In this document: positions 23,201-33,023 of the stretch, piece by piece
Position numbering within the stretch: position 1 is the first letter of the stretch
Layout of the letters: every line of letters begins with the position of its first letter
DNA from: Haloquadratum walsbyi J07HQW2
GTDB lineage: Archaea; Halobacteriota; Halobacteria; Halobacteriales; Haloferacaceae
Reading direction: 5' to 3'
Assembly (NCBI RefSeq): GCF_000415985.1
Contig: NZ_KE356561.1
Span: 1,111,016-1,175,015 of the forward strand
DNA length: 64,000 nt
Notes under the pieces: model-generated
The model's database searches: none
What the model saw: only the letters and a program-made list of their open reading frames with translations
What the model was told of the DNA's origin: nothing
Made by a program: the position numbers and the translations under genes

Positions 23201-24104
23201 ATCAACAGATATCTTGGCGCCACCGACTGATTGTTTATCACCTATTACATCAACACTCGTTGAGGCAGGGTTGCGAAAAGAATTTGATGCTGATTTCTAT
23301 GCGGCTGCGACACGAGATGCAGAGGTTCATGGTGGGGATCCATTCGTCGTTGAAGCTGGCATTGCGTATGGTGGTGAGCTCAATGATGGGAACATCTCGC
23401 TTCTCCGGTTCGCAAACCGAGTCCCGCTGGTCTATCAGCGGGGCGCATGTGCAACGACAGATGTCATCAAGTCAATTGGATGGCGAAACTACGGGCTTGA
23501 CCAACCAGGTGGGTCTGGGATGCCTCGTGGACCAGCCGTGGTGATGATACATGTGGCATCAACAAATGTACCGTTCACGAGTGAATCGAAAGATGCACTT
23601 GCAAATATTCCAGCAATTGAGGATGAGATTGAACTCGCGGTCCGAGAAGCCTCGCGCGATCTTAAATCATATCTCAACAAACGCCGATCGATGCAGAAAC
23701 GGCGAAAAAAGCAGGACGTGCTTGGACGGATACTCCCGGAGATGGCGAATAAACTAGCAGACGTGACAGAAAATGACCGACCAGAGATAGATAACGCACT
23801 GGCGCGAATCATGAATAACGTCAATATTGAGCGTGACGTTGACAATGGGTCGGTCACATTGACAGTGCAGAATTACTCAGATAGTCAGAAATCACCAACA
23901 CTGACTGATATTGTCGATACCAAACCGGACACGATTCCGGATGAGATTGAATTAGTCGAACTTGAGGATGAGTACTTCGTGACATGGGAGCCAGTCGTTG
24001 GTGCTGGTGAGTCAGTCACTGTGACGTATGAGGTTCCAGCGGAGGCATCATTTGAGCTTGATGTCGATGGTGTCGAAAGTGAAAAACTGACGATTGATGC
24101 GTGA
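20217..24104 (+). CDS. top6B: DNA topoisomerase VI subunit B with an intein
   Basis: A 1295-residue precursor from the ATG at 20217 ([20 protein letters not shown]). Without the 481-residue intein the enzyme is 814 residues. The GHKL ATPase shows [15 protein letters not shown] (about 52-66) and IVEDNGPGI (about 85-93). The intein splits HAREQ from [18 protein letters not shown], part of the ATP-binding loop. Helix-2-turn-helix-like and transducer regions follow, including [21 protein letters not shown], and a C-terminal Ig-like domain ends the protein. Top6B with Top6A makes the type IIB enzyme that relaxes and decatenates DNA with ATP. The frame is open upstream by 28 codons, but the family start fits 20217. 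Confidence 0.95.
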   Translation: MTSFQSELGEESEIADELAESQRAISIAEFFEKNKHMLGFDSGARGLVTAVKEAVDNALDATEEAGIKPDISIEIRESGDYYTLIVEDNGPGITREQVPKVFGKLLYGSRFHAREQSLTPNQTLLVRRDGDVTFTSISELCDSHLLEDGPASAPIPADSNIEVPSFNRTTHEMTWQPVTNAIRHRTDEDVYRVSTACGRTVEITGNHSLFSLSSSGETIEVNASELSPGDNILAPKQLPVTPESTDVREAVDTEPQAGEKGQIINILDYIQLADLQESEYTFQIHGVDEASHSSVGDHHTSSCAAKMSSSSSMMASTGVASSSGQQAHFSADRQHSKTDIFDSSHKNNESRISVKEIIECNEASTVADHTLEIINPDGETARLPVSVPIDDIVTSHLTKYITSESTPAVSHTSNSKLDNSTPDEFSEGTTTPLESIISLICESAGEIRLPSFIFECDSEHQQQLLTKLYQHSETPNKTAASNDVATYTTSSETFARQLTTLWNMNGVVATTDTRTETIAAESERTVYEVSVDQAEVEVVTDNEPDYQQHNGDLCLLSVNNIEQIDAPPYVYDISVPGASGHDENFVVTNDGAICVKNSRGQQGIGISAAVLYSQLTSGKPARITTRTQSSDTAQYFELIIDTDTNEPEVSADRERDPGAASLSPTHGTRIELEMEANMRARGQLRDYVKDTAVVNPHARITLDEPGLEEPRQYERVDGAELPAQTEEIRPHPHGVELGTLLKMLEATESYSVSGFLREEFTRVGSKTATKILNRFRDRHFGRALPVSAPETIPSDVADVDDTDDTLPSSLESIIEVAVVNKGASATAEFADRVAKTLNQRSGTTRAELVKIVDTVAEDIEDEFETTFGTTVRENAVDAAWDVLTVDIDDDIYPLVADATSTQKNHATVRGVADRVAAKFADDSTSLRATQDTVREYVDRSADMIVSEEVSFGETARENVVNAVWKAMQTVEDELPAVKTIADDRNIASELLDAMRSTDILAPPTDCLSPITSTLVEAGLRKEFDADFYAAATRDAEVHGGDPFVVEAGIAYGGELNDGNISLLRFANRVPLVYQRGACATTDVIKSIGWRNYGLDQPGGSGMPRGPAVVMIHVASTNVPFTSESKDALANIPAIEDEIELAVREASRDLKSYLNKRRSMQKRRKKQDVLGRILPEMANKLADVTENDRPEIDNALARIMNNVNIERDVDNGSVTLTVQNYSDSQKSPTLTDIVDTKPDTIPDEIELVELEDEYFVTWEPVVGAGESVTVTYEVPAEASFELDVDGVESEKLTIDA
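20565..22007 (+). other. Top6B intein (481 residues, Ser-1, degraded homing domain)
   Basis: Lies between Q116 and the +1 Ser of SRGQQG. It starts with Ser rather than Cys ([15 protein letters not shown], block A). Block B is [16 protein letters not shown] with the key His. Block F is [18 protein letters not shown] and the end is GAICVKN, with Lys instead of His next to the final Asn. The middle is Ser-rich and low in complexity. A stretch around [20 protein letters not shown] then [15 protein letters not shown] has the spacing of a LAGLIDADG endonuclease half, but the motif itself and its acidic residue are gone. Confidence 0.9.
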
Positions 24105-24434
24105 GAGGTGTTTGCCGTCGGATAGGGCAGCCAGTCATATTCAAAGGTAATCACCTCGGCGGTCATCAAAACAGTATATCCTCTTATTTCGCACACAATA
24201 GCCCAAAACCCGATACCAAATGGTAATAAAACGGTAGATATGGAAAGTCAAGCGAGCTGTAAGCCGGTAGTGTGTGGATTTGTATCAAACAACAGAAATA
24301 TTACACGCAAAATGCGGTCATAAATACAGGTGCAGATACGAGTAACTATGATAAGAGAGACGCATGAAATGTATCTACATTGAGACCATGAGTTCAATTA
24401 TCACTGAAATCAAAATAATTACAAGAAATCTATT
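24105..24434. other. spacer between top6B and top6A
   Basis: 330 nt, AT-rich in the second half. No coding frame, hairpin or RNA recognised. The gap is long for two subunits of one enzyme, so top6A probably has its own promoter here, but no clear TATA box could be fixed. Confidence 0.4.
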
Positions 24435-25529
24435 ATGAGCACGAAACAAGACGAGGAACTTGCCCAAGAGCGACTCATTGACCTCGCAGCAGAGTTCTAT
24501 GATCAATTCGAGAGCGGAGACATTCCAACGATGGAAATTCCGACGCGGACAAAGACGAATATCGTCTTTGATGAAGATTCAGAGGTATGGGTGTACGGAG
24601 ACCGTACCTCAACACGTTCAGCGAATAGTGTCCGCGGAGCCAGGAAGCTACTCAAAGCAGCATACACAATTGAGTTTCTTGTTGACCAACTTGAAGAAGA
24701 TAGGTCATCGACGCTCCGTGAGTTGTATTATCTCTCTGAGTCTTGGGATAATGAAGAGGCACAGTTTTCTGGTCAGGATGAATCGAATCAACTCGTCGAG
24801 GATCTTGAGATTGTCTCACAAGTGACGCGTGAGGACTTCCACATGCGACCTGAGGAGTCTGGTGCGACACTAATGGGACCACTCGAATTACGCGAGCAGA
24901 CCCGTCGGGGTGAGCGAGCAATTCACTGTCAAATGGACGTTGGTGAAGGTGGATATCAGATTCCAAACAATCCAGACACGATTGATTTTCTCGATCATGA
25001 GATTGATTTCGTTCTCTGTGTCGAAACTGGTGGAATGCGTGACCGATTGATCGAAAATGGATTTGATGACATGTACGACTGTCTTATTGTGCATTTAAAA
25101 GGTCAGCCTGCACGAGCAACGCGACGAATTACAAAGCGACTTCACGATGAGTTGACCGTCCCAGTTGTCGTGTTTACTGATGGTGACCCATGGTCATACC
25201 GAATTTATGGATCAGTCGCATATGGGTCGATTAAATCCGCGCATCTTTCGGAGTATCTTGCGACACCAGAAGCACGGTTTATTGGAATTCAGCCAACCGA
25301 TATTGTCGAATATGAACTTCCAACGGACCCACTTGCAGATTCTGATATAAATGCACTTGAGTCGGAACTTGAGGACCCACGATTCCAATCAGACTATTGG
25401 ACTGAACAGATTGAACTACAGTTAGATATTGAGAAGAAGGCTGAACAGCAGTCACTTGCATCTCGTGGACTTGATTTTGTGACTGAAACATATCTTCCAG
25501 AGCGACTTGATGATATGGGAGTTCTGTAA
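24435..25529 (+). CDS. top6A: DNA topoisomerase VI subunit A (Spo11 homologue)
   Basis: A 364-residue protein starting [18 protein letters not shown]. The catalytic Tyr is in the [14 protein letters not shown] motif (5Y-CAP domain, about residue 93-107). The TOPRIM domain shows [19 protein letters not shown] with the metal-binding Glu and [22 protein letters not shown] with the DxD pair. It cleaves both strands and forms 5' phosphotyrosyl links. It follows top6B in the standard archaeal order and carries no intein. Confidence 0.97.
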   Translation: MSTKQDEELAQERLIDLAAEFYDQFESGDIPTMEIPTRTKTNIVFDEDSEVWVYGDRTSTRSANSVRGARKLLKAAYTIEFLVDQLEEDRSSTLRELYYLSESWDNEEAQFSGQDESNQLVEDLEIVSQVTREDFHMRPEESGATLMGPLELREQTRRGERAIHCQMDVGEGGYQIPNNPDTIDFLDHEIDFVLCVETGGMRDRLIENGFDDMYDCLIVHLKGQPARATRRITKRLHDELTVPVVVFTDGDPWSYRIYGSVAYGSIKSAHLSEYLATPEARFIGIQPTDIVEYELPTDPLADSDINALESELEDPRFQSDYWTEQIELQLDIEKKAEQQSLASRGLDFVTETYLPERLDDMGVL

Positions 25530-25757
25530 TCCCGATAGAAAGATACTGAAATACCTCCTCAATTATCGACTGGATTATATTCTATAGAAATACTTCCTTC
25601 GGATACATCTTAGTATCGGTTATGTGCGACCCGCGGTCGTTACATTAGGTCGGGAATTTTTATCATGTGTCAAGAGCAACTACAGCAGAAGCAAAACATA
25701 GCCCATTGAATTGCAGAACATCTTTTTTCAGTGAGATGTAAATTCATAATATTACGA

Positions 25758-26429
25758 ATGAATACACCGGTACAAACGTATCTCGTCACACAGGAGGACC
25801 GCTCAGCCGGGCGATCGACGACCGAGATTGTTGAGGCGGCTATCGCTGGAGGCGTTGATGTTGTCCAATTACGTGAGAAGGACACAACTGCTCGAAGACG
25901 ATATAAGATGGGTCAGAACATACGTGAGCAAACTGCTCAAGCAGGAGTAACTTTTCTCGTAAATGATCGGGTAGACCTTGCTGCTGCAATTGATGCTGAC
26001 GGCGTTCATCTCGGTGATGAAGATCTTCCAGTTACGGCTGCCCGCGAGGTTCTCGGTCAGGACGCAATTATTGGGCGATCAGTCTCGACCCCAACAGCAG
26101 CACAGGAAGCTGAACGTGTCGGTGCAGATTATCTCGGTGTTGGGGCTGTGTACCCGACAGGCACGAAAGATGTCACAGCTGAAAGCGCTGAAATAGGTCC
26201 GGAGGCTGTGACCGCAATCATAGAGGCGGTTTCAATTCCAGTTGTCGGAATTGGTGGTATTACACCATCGAACGCATCGGAAGTTATACAAGCAGGCGCA
26301 GATGGCGTGGCAGTTGTCTCCGCCATTACGTCTGCTGACAATCCAACTGCAGCGACACGCAAACTGCAAGAGTCGGTGAATAAAGCCAGTATAGAGAGAC
26401 AAATTGGTAATGAGGAGACATCAGCATAA
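25758..26429 (+). CDS. thiE: thiamine-phosphate synthase
   Basis: A 223-residue TIM-barrel protein from the ATG at 25758 (MNTPVQTYLVTQEDRSAG); an upstream in-frame start is weaker. Motifs: VDVVQLREKDTTARRRY (pyrophosphate contact), FLVNDRVDLAAAIDADGVHLGDEDLP (substrate and Mg2+ binding), YLGVGAVYPTGTKDV and VVGIGGITPSNASEV. It joins HMP-pyrophosphate and thiazole phosphate to thiamine phosphate. Its TAA overlaps the thiM ATG (TAATG), so thiE-thiM are coupled. No thiamine riboswitch was recognised upstream. Confidence 0.95.
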   Translation: MNTPVQTYLVTQEDRSAGRSTTEIVEAAIAGGVDVVQLREKDTTARRRYKMGQNIREQTAQAGVTFLVNDRVDLAAAIDADGVHLGDEDLPVTAAREVLGQDAIIGRSVSTPTAAQEAERVGADYLGVGAVYPTGTKDVTAESAEIGPEAVTAIIEAVSIPVVGIGGITPSNASEVIQAGADGVAVVSAITSADNPTAATRKLQESVNKASIERQIGNEETSA

Positions 26430-27295
26430 TGAGTGACAATACTACAAAACTCGGTGAAGAAGTGGAGATAACTGTCCAGGATGCGCTAACAGAGCTTGCT
26501 CAGACGACACCGCTCGTCAATGCTATTACGAACGACGTGACTGTAAATCAAGTTGCAAATATCATCTTACACTGGGGTGGATTACCAGTTATGTCGGACG
26601 ACGTGAGGGAGCTTGATGAGATGGTTGGTGTTGCGGAGGCGTGTCTGTTAAATATGGGAACAGTAAGTGAAACAGGTGAAGAAGCAATGATGACTGCCGG
26701 GCAGGCAGCGTCTGAGCACGGTACAGGATTAGTTCTTGACCCGGTTGGTGCTGGTGCGACAACGACGCGATCACGAGTTGCAGAGCGGTTGAGCGTTGAT
26801 CTTGATGTTGACGTCATCAATGGAAATCGTGGTGAAATTGCAGCATTAGCCGGTGAAGATGCTGAAGTTCGGGGTGTTGAGTCAGTCGGTGAACATCCTG
26901 ATGCTGCTGAGACAGCCATGGCGTGTGCTCAACGTACAGAGGCAGTTGTCGTCGCCTCGGGAGCAACGGATATTGTTGCAACAACAGACACAGCATTTGA
27001 ACTGAGTGTCGGCGATGAGATGCTTGGGACTCTTGTCGGAACAGGATGTATGCTTGGTGGGACAATTGCTGCATTCTGTGGGGCATTAGATGACCCGCTG
27101 ACAGCCGCGCTAACAGGAACGATTGCGTTTGGACTTGCCGGTGAGACCGCAGCAAGTGGAGAGTTTGGTGAGTACGCTGGTCCGGCAAGCTATGAGACAG
27201 CATTTCTTGATGCTGCGGCTGGGTCCAACCCTGAAACGACAGCGTCTGTCGATATCGATAGCCGAGTCAGTCGTGTGCTTGCAGAGATAGAGTGA
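26429..27295 (+). CDS. thiM: hydroxyethylthiazole kinase
   Basis: A 288-residue ribokinase-fold enzyme. It has LVNAITNDVTVNQVANIILHWGGLPVMSDD at the N terminus, then GLVLDPVGAGATTTRSR, INGNRGEIAALAG and the anion-hole plus catalytic region LVGTGCMLGGTIAAFCG. It phosphorylates 5-(2-hydroxyethyl)-4-methylthiazole for thiamine salvage. It starts inside the thiE stop codon. A thiD gene follows after 372 nt, so thiazole and pyrimidine salvage are encoded together. Confidence 0.95.
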   Translation: MSDNTTKLGEEVEITVQDALTELAQTTPLVNAITNDVTVNQVANIILHWGGLPVMSDDVRELDEMVGVAEACLLNMGTVSETGEEAMMTAGQAASEHGTGLVLDPVGAGATTTRSRVAERLSVDLDVDVINGNRGEIAALAGEDAEVRGVESVGEHPDAAETAMACAQRTEAVVVASGATDIVATTDTAFELSVGDEMLGTLVGTGCMLGGTIAAFCGALDDPLTAALTGTIAFGLAGETAASGEFGEYAGPASYETAFLDAAAGSNPETTASVDIDSRVSRVLAEIE

Positions 27296-27667
27296 ATCGT
27301 CATTATATCGATGAGATGCACAGAATAGACGGAATTGAGAGACTAGCACTTACTCAATATTCAGAAAGACCCTATTTTGAGTCCTGTTCAGGCGGATGCG
27401 AGTGATGAAATGGGTACATATGTCGGCTTTGGATCATGTCAGTATTATTTGAGTGTTAATGTGCGTTTGTTAGTGCATGAACTCGCATTAATGCTCACGG
27501 AAAGAGTGGACTGGCTACTAAGCGCTCTCCTCACGGATACGGTCATAAGGCGATCCTTACCGTGAGTAAACTCAGCAACACGCAGTTTCACTGGATTGAT
27601 ATCTAACGCGACATCATATACTGCAACACAATAGAATATAATGCGATCAAATGAAAATAAATAATAT
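27296..27667. other. spacer between thiM and thiD
   Basis: 372 nt with no supported gene. A minus-strand frame runs through it from the thiD shadow but lacks any recognisable domain. Sequence before 27668 is AT-rich (TGAAAATAAATAATAT), suitable for a thiD promoter. No riboswitch-like fold recognised. Confidence 0.4.
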
Positions 27668-28498
27668 ATGAGTAAGGCTCCCACAAAACCACCATACGCA
27701 CTCACAATCGCCTCCAGTGACTCTAGTGGCGGTGCTGGAATCCAGGCGGATTTAAAAACCATGACACGGTTTGGCGTGTACGGTGGGTCAGTCATTGTAT
27801 CGACAACGGCACAGAATACACAGGGTGTTGACTCAACACATGTCCTTCCGCCTGCAGAGATTCGTGCACAGTACAAATCCATAATTGAAGACATTGACAT
27901 TGATGTGATCAAGCTTGGTATGCTAGCTACCGCTGAAGCAATTGAGACTGTTGATGATTGTCTTACAGAATATAACGGACCAGTAGTGATCGACCCCGTA
28001 ATGGTAGCAACATCAGGTGATCGATTACTCGCAGAAGACGCTATTGATGCATATACTGACTTATTTGCACATGCAACGTTGCTTACACCGAATGCCGATG
28101 AAACAGAGGCACTCACTGGCGTATGGCCTGATACTGCTGGCGCACGCGAGCGTGCTGCTGAGCAGTTTTTTACGTGGGGTGTTGATGCAGTATTATTCAA
28201 GGGTGGTCATGTGAGAGATGATGCGGATACTGTTCAAGATATACTTATAACTGCAGATGCAGGGACACAACTCACAGTCACAGGCGACCGCGTTGAGACA
28301 GCACACACTCACGGATCTGGATGCACACTTGCAAGTGGGATTGCCGCTAGACTTGCTCATGGCGTTGATGTTGAGACGGCTGTAACAGATGGGGTGAATT
28401 TTGTACAAACTGCACTACAGAACGCAGCCACGGTGGGTTCGAATGGAAGTGTTAATCATCTTGTTGAGCTCGCCGAAGATACTGAATACTCCAGTTGA
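27668..28498 (+). CDS. thiD: hydroxymethylpyrimidine (phosphate) kinase
   Basis: A 276-residue ribokinase-family protein. SSDSSGGAGIQADLKTMTRFG near the N terminus binds HMP; VVIDPVMVATSGDRLL and LTPNADETEALTG are family motifs; HTHGSGCTLASGIAARLAHG holds the catalytic Asp/Cys region and anion hole. It makes HMP-pyrophosphate in two steps for ThiE. Many archaeal ThiD proteins carry a C-terminal ThiN domain; this one ends after the kinase domain, consistent with a separate ThiE being present. Confidence 0.93.
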   Translation: MSKAPTKPPYALTIASSDSSGGAGIQADLKTMTRFGVYGGSVIVSTTAQNTQGVDSTHVLPPAEIRAQYKSIIEDIDIDVIKLGMLATAEAIETVDDCLTEYNGPVVIDPVMVATSGDRLLAEDAIDAYTDLFAHATLLTPNADETEALTGVWPDTAGARERAAEQFFTWGVDAVLFKGGHVRDDADTVQDILITADAGTQLTVTGDRVETAHTHGSGCTLASGIAARLAHGVDVETAVTDGVNFVQTALQNAATVGSNGSVNHLVELAEDTEYSS

Positions 28499-28518
28499 TT
28501 CCAATACGCGTGGAAGAG

Positions 28519-29238
28519 TCAATTCGGTCGCTCGGCAGGGTCTTCAATGACAACAGGACAGTTTTGTTGTGCAACATCGAGAACAAATGCGTCAGCGTCA
28601 GTTGTGAGCAGATCAATAGTATCATAATGGATTGGAATTGTAAGCTGTGGATTGAGCGTAGCAGTAAGGGATGCTGCAGCATGCCGGTCCATAACGACGC
28701 TTCCTCCAATATTCGCTAGAAAAATATCGGTTGGTAATCGCTCGAATCCAGTCAATACATCCGAATCACCAGGCCAAAAAATCGAGAGATCATCAGTCGA
28801 AAGCCGATACCCACAGCCGAGTCCACGCGGATGTACGACAGATCCATCTGCGTCTGCAGTCGGTCCATCTGGCTTGTTATATGCCGGAACACTCCAAACA
28901 TCAACTGGACCGACAACACAATGAGACTCAGCGCCAATGCGGATTATCTCATATGATAGATCTGAGACGGCTGTGACGTCGCGATTAATCTGTTCTGTAG
29001 TCATACCCTCGAATGCAACAATAGTTGCGGTCTCGGTGGCGACCTGCTTGATTGCATCAGAATCATAGTGATGATCATGAGTGATGAGCACAAGGTCACC
29101 ATCGCGAGCGTAGTAGCCATCCAGGACATCATATCGACCTGGATCAATATAGGTCACAAATCCATCTGTATTCTCGATTCTAACCGTTGCATATCCGAGC
29201 CACGATATGCTGAGAGAGCCAACGCGAACAGTCATCAT
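28519..29238 (-). CDS. metallo-beta-lactamase-fold hydrolase (UlaG-like)
   Basis: A 239-residue protein starting MMTVRVGSLSISWLGYATVRI (second ATG at 29235 possible). The metal motif is LVLITHDHHYDSDAIK, matching HxHxxD. Further metal ligands likely include the His of LNPQLTIPIHYDTID and the Asp of FWPGDSDVL. This layout matches the UlaG/YycJ-like branch of MBL hydrolases, which often act on phosphodiesters or lactones. It is convergent with thiD with a 20-nt gap. The substrate is unknown. Confidence 0.83.
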   Translation of the reverse strand: MMTVRVGSLSISWLGYATVRIENTDGFVTYIDPGRYDVLDGYYARDGDLVLITHDHHYDSDAIKQVATETATIVAFEGMTTEQINRDVTAVSDLSYEIIRIGAESHCVVGPVDVWSVPAYNKPDGPTADADGSVVHPRGLGCGYRLSTDDLSIFWPGDSDVLTGFERLPTDIFLANIGGSVVMDRHAAASLTATLNPQLTIPIHYDTIDLLTTDADAFVLDVAQQNCPVVIEDPAERPN

Positions 29239-29516
29239 ATATATTCAATAAACCGGTCTCAAAAGTCCTCTGGAGAACTCATGAGTGTGAGCACCGATGG
29301 CCGAGAATCATATTTCACCCGGTGATTGGACAAATTGAGTATACTGGACTACATGGCATGTACGTGAACTACCCCATCCTACTCGCTTACGAGTTTCACT
29401 GTTCGCTTCTTGATCACGGAGGCTTCCTGTTTTCACGACGCGCTCTCCATCCACGATATCGGACACACTCGATGAGTGAATATAGGGAGTACAGTCTCTA
29501 CAGGCGTTAATTTGGA

Positions 29517-30596
29517 CTATCCCAGTCCTAATTCGTCAAAACCATGAGACAAGATATTAACTGCAACGTTCGCGTCTCTGTCGATCTCAAACCCACACGC
29601 AAAGTACGTGTGTTCTCGCACCCATAGGGGTTTATCTGATTTAACGCCATATGAAGCATACTTCTTGATTGTACCCGCTGGCTCAACCTCAGCAAAGTGC
29701 GTGCTTTCACGCTTGCATTTGCACTCCAACATACTGGTGAAAGTGTCCCATGCTGCCGACGCCGTGTTTAGCTGTTGCTACTCGACTCCAACATGGACTT
29801 GATGTTTAATTTCTCAACGGATACAAACTCGTGCTCGGTAGCGTAGTAGTTCGACAGCTTGTCTAAAGAGTCACGACGCTTGCGCTTGATTTATCCGTAG
29901 CACTCAGCTACTCCTGTTCGTTGCTTCTTCCAGTTGTTTAACCCCCTATTGTGTCCGTGAGAACGACGGTTGCTCACGCTTGAGACGCTCTCGTTCATCC
30001 TGTAGGTCAAGTGAGCCAACGGCACGCCCGTCCGTGTCGTGAGCGTACTTGAGAATTCCAACGTCAATATCAGCACAACAATCGGGTTGTGTGGTTTGGG
30101 TTATTCTTTTTTACCGTTGACAGCAAATGAAGTGTATCACTCACCAGTCGTTTCTTCCTTAACACTAACCTTTTTTACGTCTACCTCATCAGAAACCTCG
30201 CGGTGAATAGTGAGTGGAATGTCTGCAAGTTTCGAGAGTGAGAGCACTGTCTGACCGTTCTTCTTGTCAAACTCAAACCCAGACTGCACATAAATAAAGC
30301 TCCGAAGCTCGCCTGGTGCCTTCCAATTGAGGCTTCCGACGTTGTAGCCGTTCTGTTTGAGTTGTGAGAGAGCTTTGATGCTGTTCTCAATACACATCAC
30401 AGCAGCTTGTGTGACTGTCGAATACAGGTCGGTAAGCACGTCTCACCGGTCTTTGAGATCACTAAGCTGGTCACGGACTTGACGCACTCGTTGAGTGCGT
30501 GTGGTTGTACAGTTGTCGACAGGTATCTCTATGATAATCTAACAAGTCACGCTGGTCGGTAGTTGGATTGAGCCGGAACCTGTAGGCGTATTGCAT
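29517..30596 (-). pseudogene. tnpB: TnpB (RNA-guided nuclease, OrfB) remnant
   Basis: Starts MQYAYRFRLNPTTDQRDLLDYH at 30596. Sequence is lost soon after YNH, then RVRQVRDQLSDLKDR is followed by TGA (30443-30445) where Trp is expected. SQLKQNGYNVGSLNWKAPGE follows, and another TGA (30137-30139) again replaces Trp in TGE(W)YTSFAV. After a frameshift the RuvC-I motif DIDVGILKYAHDTDG is still readable. The zinc finger at the C-terminal end is damaged (KKYASYGV and YFACGF, lacking Cys residues). It cannot make an active nuclease. Confidence 0.85.
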
Positions 30597-30599
30597 CAG

Positions 30600-30749
30600 T
30601 TATCGCTCACGTTGTTCAATTAGTTCGTCAAGTTTCTCTTGGACGAACGAAGAGAGGTTCTCCTGAATCCACTCTTGTTGATCTTCGCGGATAGAGATTG
30701 TTTTGCGCTTTGCCGTATCATAAATTACGTAACTTATACGATTGAACAT
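30600..30749 (-). CDS. small protein upstream of tnpB
   Basis: A 49-residue ORF, MFNRISYVIYDTAKRKTISI to DELIEQRER, ending just before the tnpB start (TAACTGATG). The pattern of a short strand followed by charged helices suggests a ribbon-helix-helix or similar small DNA-binding protein. Small ORFs of this kind precede tnpB in some haloarchaeal elements (recollection). It is intact, unlike tnpB. Confidence 0.55.
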   Translation of the reverse strand: MFNRISYVIYDTAKRKTISIREDQQEWIQENLSSFVQEKLDELIEQRER

Positions 30750-30960
30750 TGTGGTTCATGTTAGCCTGTGAGTTTACAATAAAACAGTATATCCGAAATG
30801 ATGGCGGCGCTGTATCCCCGCCCTACTGCGCTGCTTCACTGTGTTGCTGCTCAAGGACGGGGGCTTAGCGCCCACAAATTGCTAAACAGGACCGAAGATT
30901 AGTGACGTTGATTACCGCAATGAAAAAGTGCAGTGGTTGTGAGATTCAGCCTGATTTGAT

Positions 30961-32826
30961 CTATCCATCCGTTGTGAGATCTTTAATCCGGGTGAGAGAA
31001 TCAGCATCGCTGAGTTCTTTATCATGGCGAACGGCAATAACACGCGGAAATCGGAGGGCAAGTCCGGAGTCGTAAGTTGGTGAGCGTTGGATTGCTTCAT
31101 ATCCAACTTCAATGATAATCGCGGGTTCAATCAGAATGCTTTGTCCATCCTCTGAACGGACATGCGGACGCAACTGTTCAGTCAGGGAAGTGAGTTGTTC
31201 GTCTGTGAGTCCCGTTGCGACTTTTCCAAGTGATTTGAACTCTGATTCATCCGTTGTTGTTCGTGCGGAGACCACAAATGTTCCAAACAGATTTGCACGA
31301 CGACCTTCACCCCATTCAGCACCGGTAACAACGAGATCAAGCGTCTCAACATCGGGTTTGTGTTTGAGCCAGTGTTGCCCACGGGATCCCGGACTGTATG
31401 TTGAGTCTGGATTTTTCAACATGACGCCTTCGTGTCCATTTGAAAGCGCTTGCGTCCGTGCCTGTGTAATTACATCAGGGTCAGTAGTGAGTTGGAATGG
31501 TGATAAGGCGTCAGTCGTATCGAATAGCTCACAGAGTTTGTCTCGTCGCTCCCGGAGTGAGACATCCAGTAAATCAGTGCCATCGATATGGAGACAATCG
31601 AAGACATGCACTTTGAGATTGACAGACTCACGCATTGTATCAATGTCGTATTTGCGTCGAAACCGACGAAGAACCTCCTGAAACGCCAAAGGATCGCCAT
31701 CATCACTCACAGCGACGACTTCAGCATCAAGAATGACAGGGACGGTGATTCTCTCAGAAATAAATTCGACAATCTCTGGAAGTGGATCCGTGACATCCTC
31801 CATATTGCGTGAGTATAGTGAGACTGATTCACCGTCTGTGTGTATCTGTACTCGTGCCCCGTCGAACTTCGTCTCGACAGCTACCGCATCCCATGTATCG
31901 ACCGCATCAACACCATCAGCTGCCTGTGCGAGCATCGCTTGGATGGGTCGCCCTACTTCGAGACTGATATCCGCAAGTCCCGCCTGTCCCTGGGCTTGTG
32001 CAACAGTGGCTACCATGCCATAATCATTTGATACCTGCAGTGCATGTTCGACGGCAGTAGCCGGATCTAGGTCGGGAGAGGGTTCTAGATCGGTGTTCTT
32101 AGAACAAGTGCTCTCAGATGCATCCACATTCGCATTAGCATCATTCTTGCTATGTGCTCCTAGCTGAGATTCAAGCGATACCGATTGAGCATCCTCGCCA
32201 TCTTTCGGATTTGTATCAATATCATTGGCATGATTATTACTCGTCGTTGACTGCATAAATCCTGATGTAATGGCATCACGGACCGTACCAGTTCCGACAC
32301 CAATTCGCATTTCACCGAGAGTAAGTCGTGCAAGGATTCGGGCTTCTGATGAGGATGTCTTAGAAAACAATTTGAAAAGTAGATTCTGACGACGGCTTTG
32401 GCTTCCATCACCGCTTGTTGAGGCAACTGCACGGAGGGTTTCATCAACGCGGCTTACGGTTAGCGGATCTGATGTTGATGTGGTGAATGCAGACAATCCT
32501 TGTTGTCCATTTAGATCATAACTCGCCGCAACAGCTCCAATCTCACCATGATCTGCAAGACGATTTTCCACATCCGCTGCGTCAATATTTGCTCCAGCAG
32601 CCTGAGCGATCGTCTCATGCAACAAAGCAGGTCCAATATCAAGCGTCTGTGATGACCATGCAGGGAACACCGTTCCTTTGATGAACCGAACAACAATACG
32701 GAGTGTTTTTTCACCTTCATGTCCAGCCGTCATAAACAGTTCACTGACAAGCGAGATAGTCTCTAAATCTGCGGGTTCAGCCTCAATCGTAATGACATGG
32801 TCAGCAAAGTCCTCAAACTGCATCAA
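30961..32826 (-). CDS. lig: ATP-dependent DNA ligase
   Basis: A 621-residue archaeal-type ligase (start MMQFEDFADH; the second Met at 32823 fits better). The N-terminal DNA-binding domain covers about residues 1-270. The adenylation site is VETKFDGARVQIH with Lys320. Further motifs are LYSRNMEDVT, VILDAEVVAVSDDG, EGVMLKNPDSTYSPG and WLKHKPDVETLDLVV. The OB-fold C-terminal domain follows. Residues about 190-258 are a Ser/Asn/Asp-rich insertion of low complexity. It seals nicks and joins Okazaki fragments using ATP. Confidence 0.95.
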   Translation of the reverse strand: MMQFEDFADHVITIEAEPADLETISLVSELFMTAGHEGEKTLRIVVRFIKGTVFPAWSSQTLDIGPALLHETIAQAAGANIDAADVENRLADHGEIGAVAASYDLNGQQGLSAFTTSTSDPLTVSRVDETLRAVASTSGDGSQSRRQNLLFKLFSKTSSSEARILARLTLGEMRIGVGTGTVRDAITSGFMQSTTSNNHANDIDTNPKDGEDAQSVSLESQLGAHSKNDANANVDASESTCSKNTDLEPSPDLDPATAVEHALQVSNDYGMVATVAQAQGQAGLADISLEVGRPIQAMLAQAADGVDAVDTWDAVAVETKFDGARVQIHTDGESVSLYSRNMEDVTDPLPEIVEFISERITVPVILDAEVVAVSDDGDPLAFQEVLRRFRRKYDIDTMRESVNLKVHVFDCLHIDGTDLLDVSLRERRDKLCELFDTTDALSPFQLTTDPDVITQARTQALSNGHEGVMLKNPDSTYSPGSRGQHWLKHKPDVETLDLVVTGAEWGEGRRANLFGTFVVSARTTTDESEFKSLGKVATGLTDEQLTSLTEQLRPHVRSEDGQSILIEPAIIIEVGYEAIQRSPTYDSGLALRFPRVIAVRHDKELSDADSLTRIKDLTTDG

Positions 32827-33023
32827 TGTCTATAATTACTACTCTGTTAAAAGAGTGCAGCGGCTCACAGAATCTGATTGATTCGATGACATATGTCTTA
32901 ACGACTGATTGAGCAAGCACAATCTGTGTGAACAAACGGTTGGAAACTTATACTTATATGTCGATAACAACATGTCAGTCTGAATCCACTGGATTCAAGC
33001 CGTCGGGTCGTCCATCGTCGCGT

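Larger units (their letters stand above)
29364..30873 (-). mobile_element. decayed IS200/IS605-type (IS1341-like) element with TnpB remnant
   Basis: The right end, read on the minus strand, is GCGAGTAGGATGGGGTAGTTCAC, a form I recall from haloarchaeal tnpB elements. The left side has a long hairpin, GGCGCT(30806-30811) pairing AGCGCC(30867-30872) and CCCCG(30816-30820) pairing CGGGG(30858-30862). Between them are a small ORF and a broken tnpB. No tnpA transposase is present, so it could only have moved with help. Boundaries are approximate. Confidence 0.7.

Noticed and set aside
25530..25757. Thiamine riboswitch upstream of thiE
   Set aside because: The conserved CTGAGA and ACCTGATCTGG-type boxes were not seen.
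27445..28200. Long minus-strand open frame opposite thiD
   Set aside because: It is the antisense shadow of thiD; composition is not haloarchaeal and no domain is recognisable.
29517..30596. UGA read as Trp in TnpB
   Set aside because: Only this gene shows it, along with frameshifts and lost Cys; all intact genes in the window use TGG for Trp. Decay is the simpler reading.
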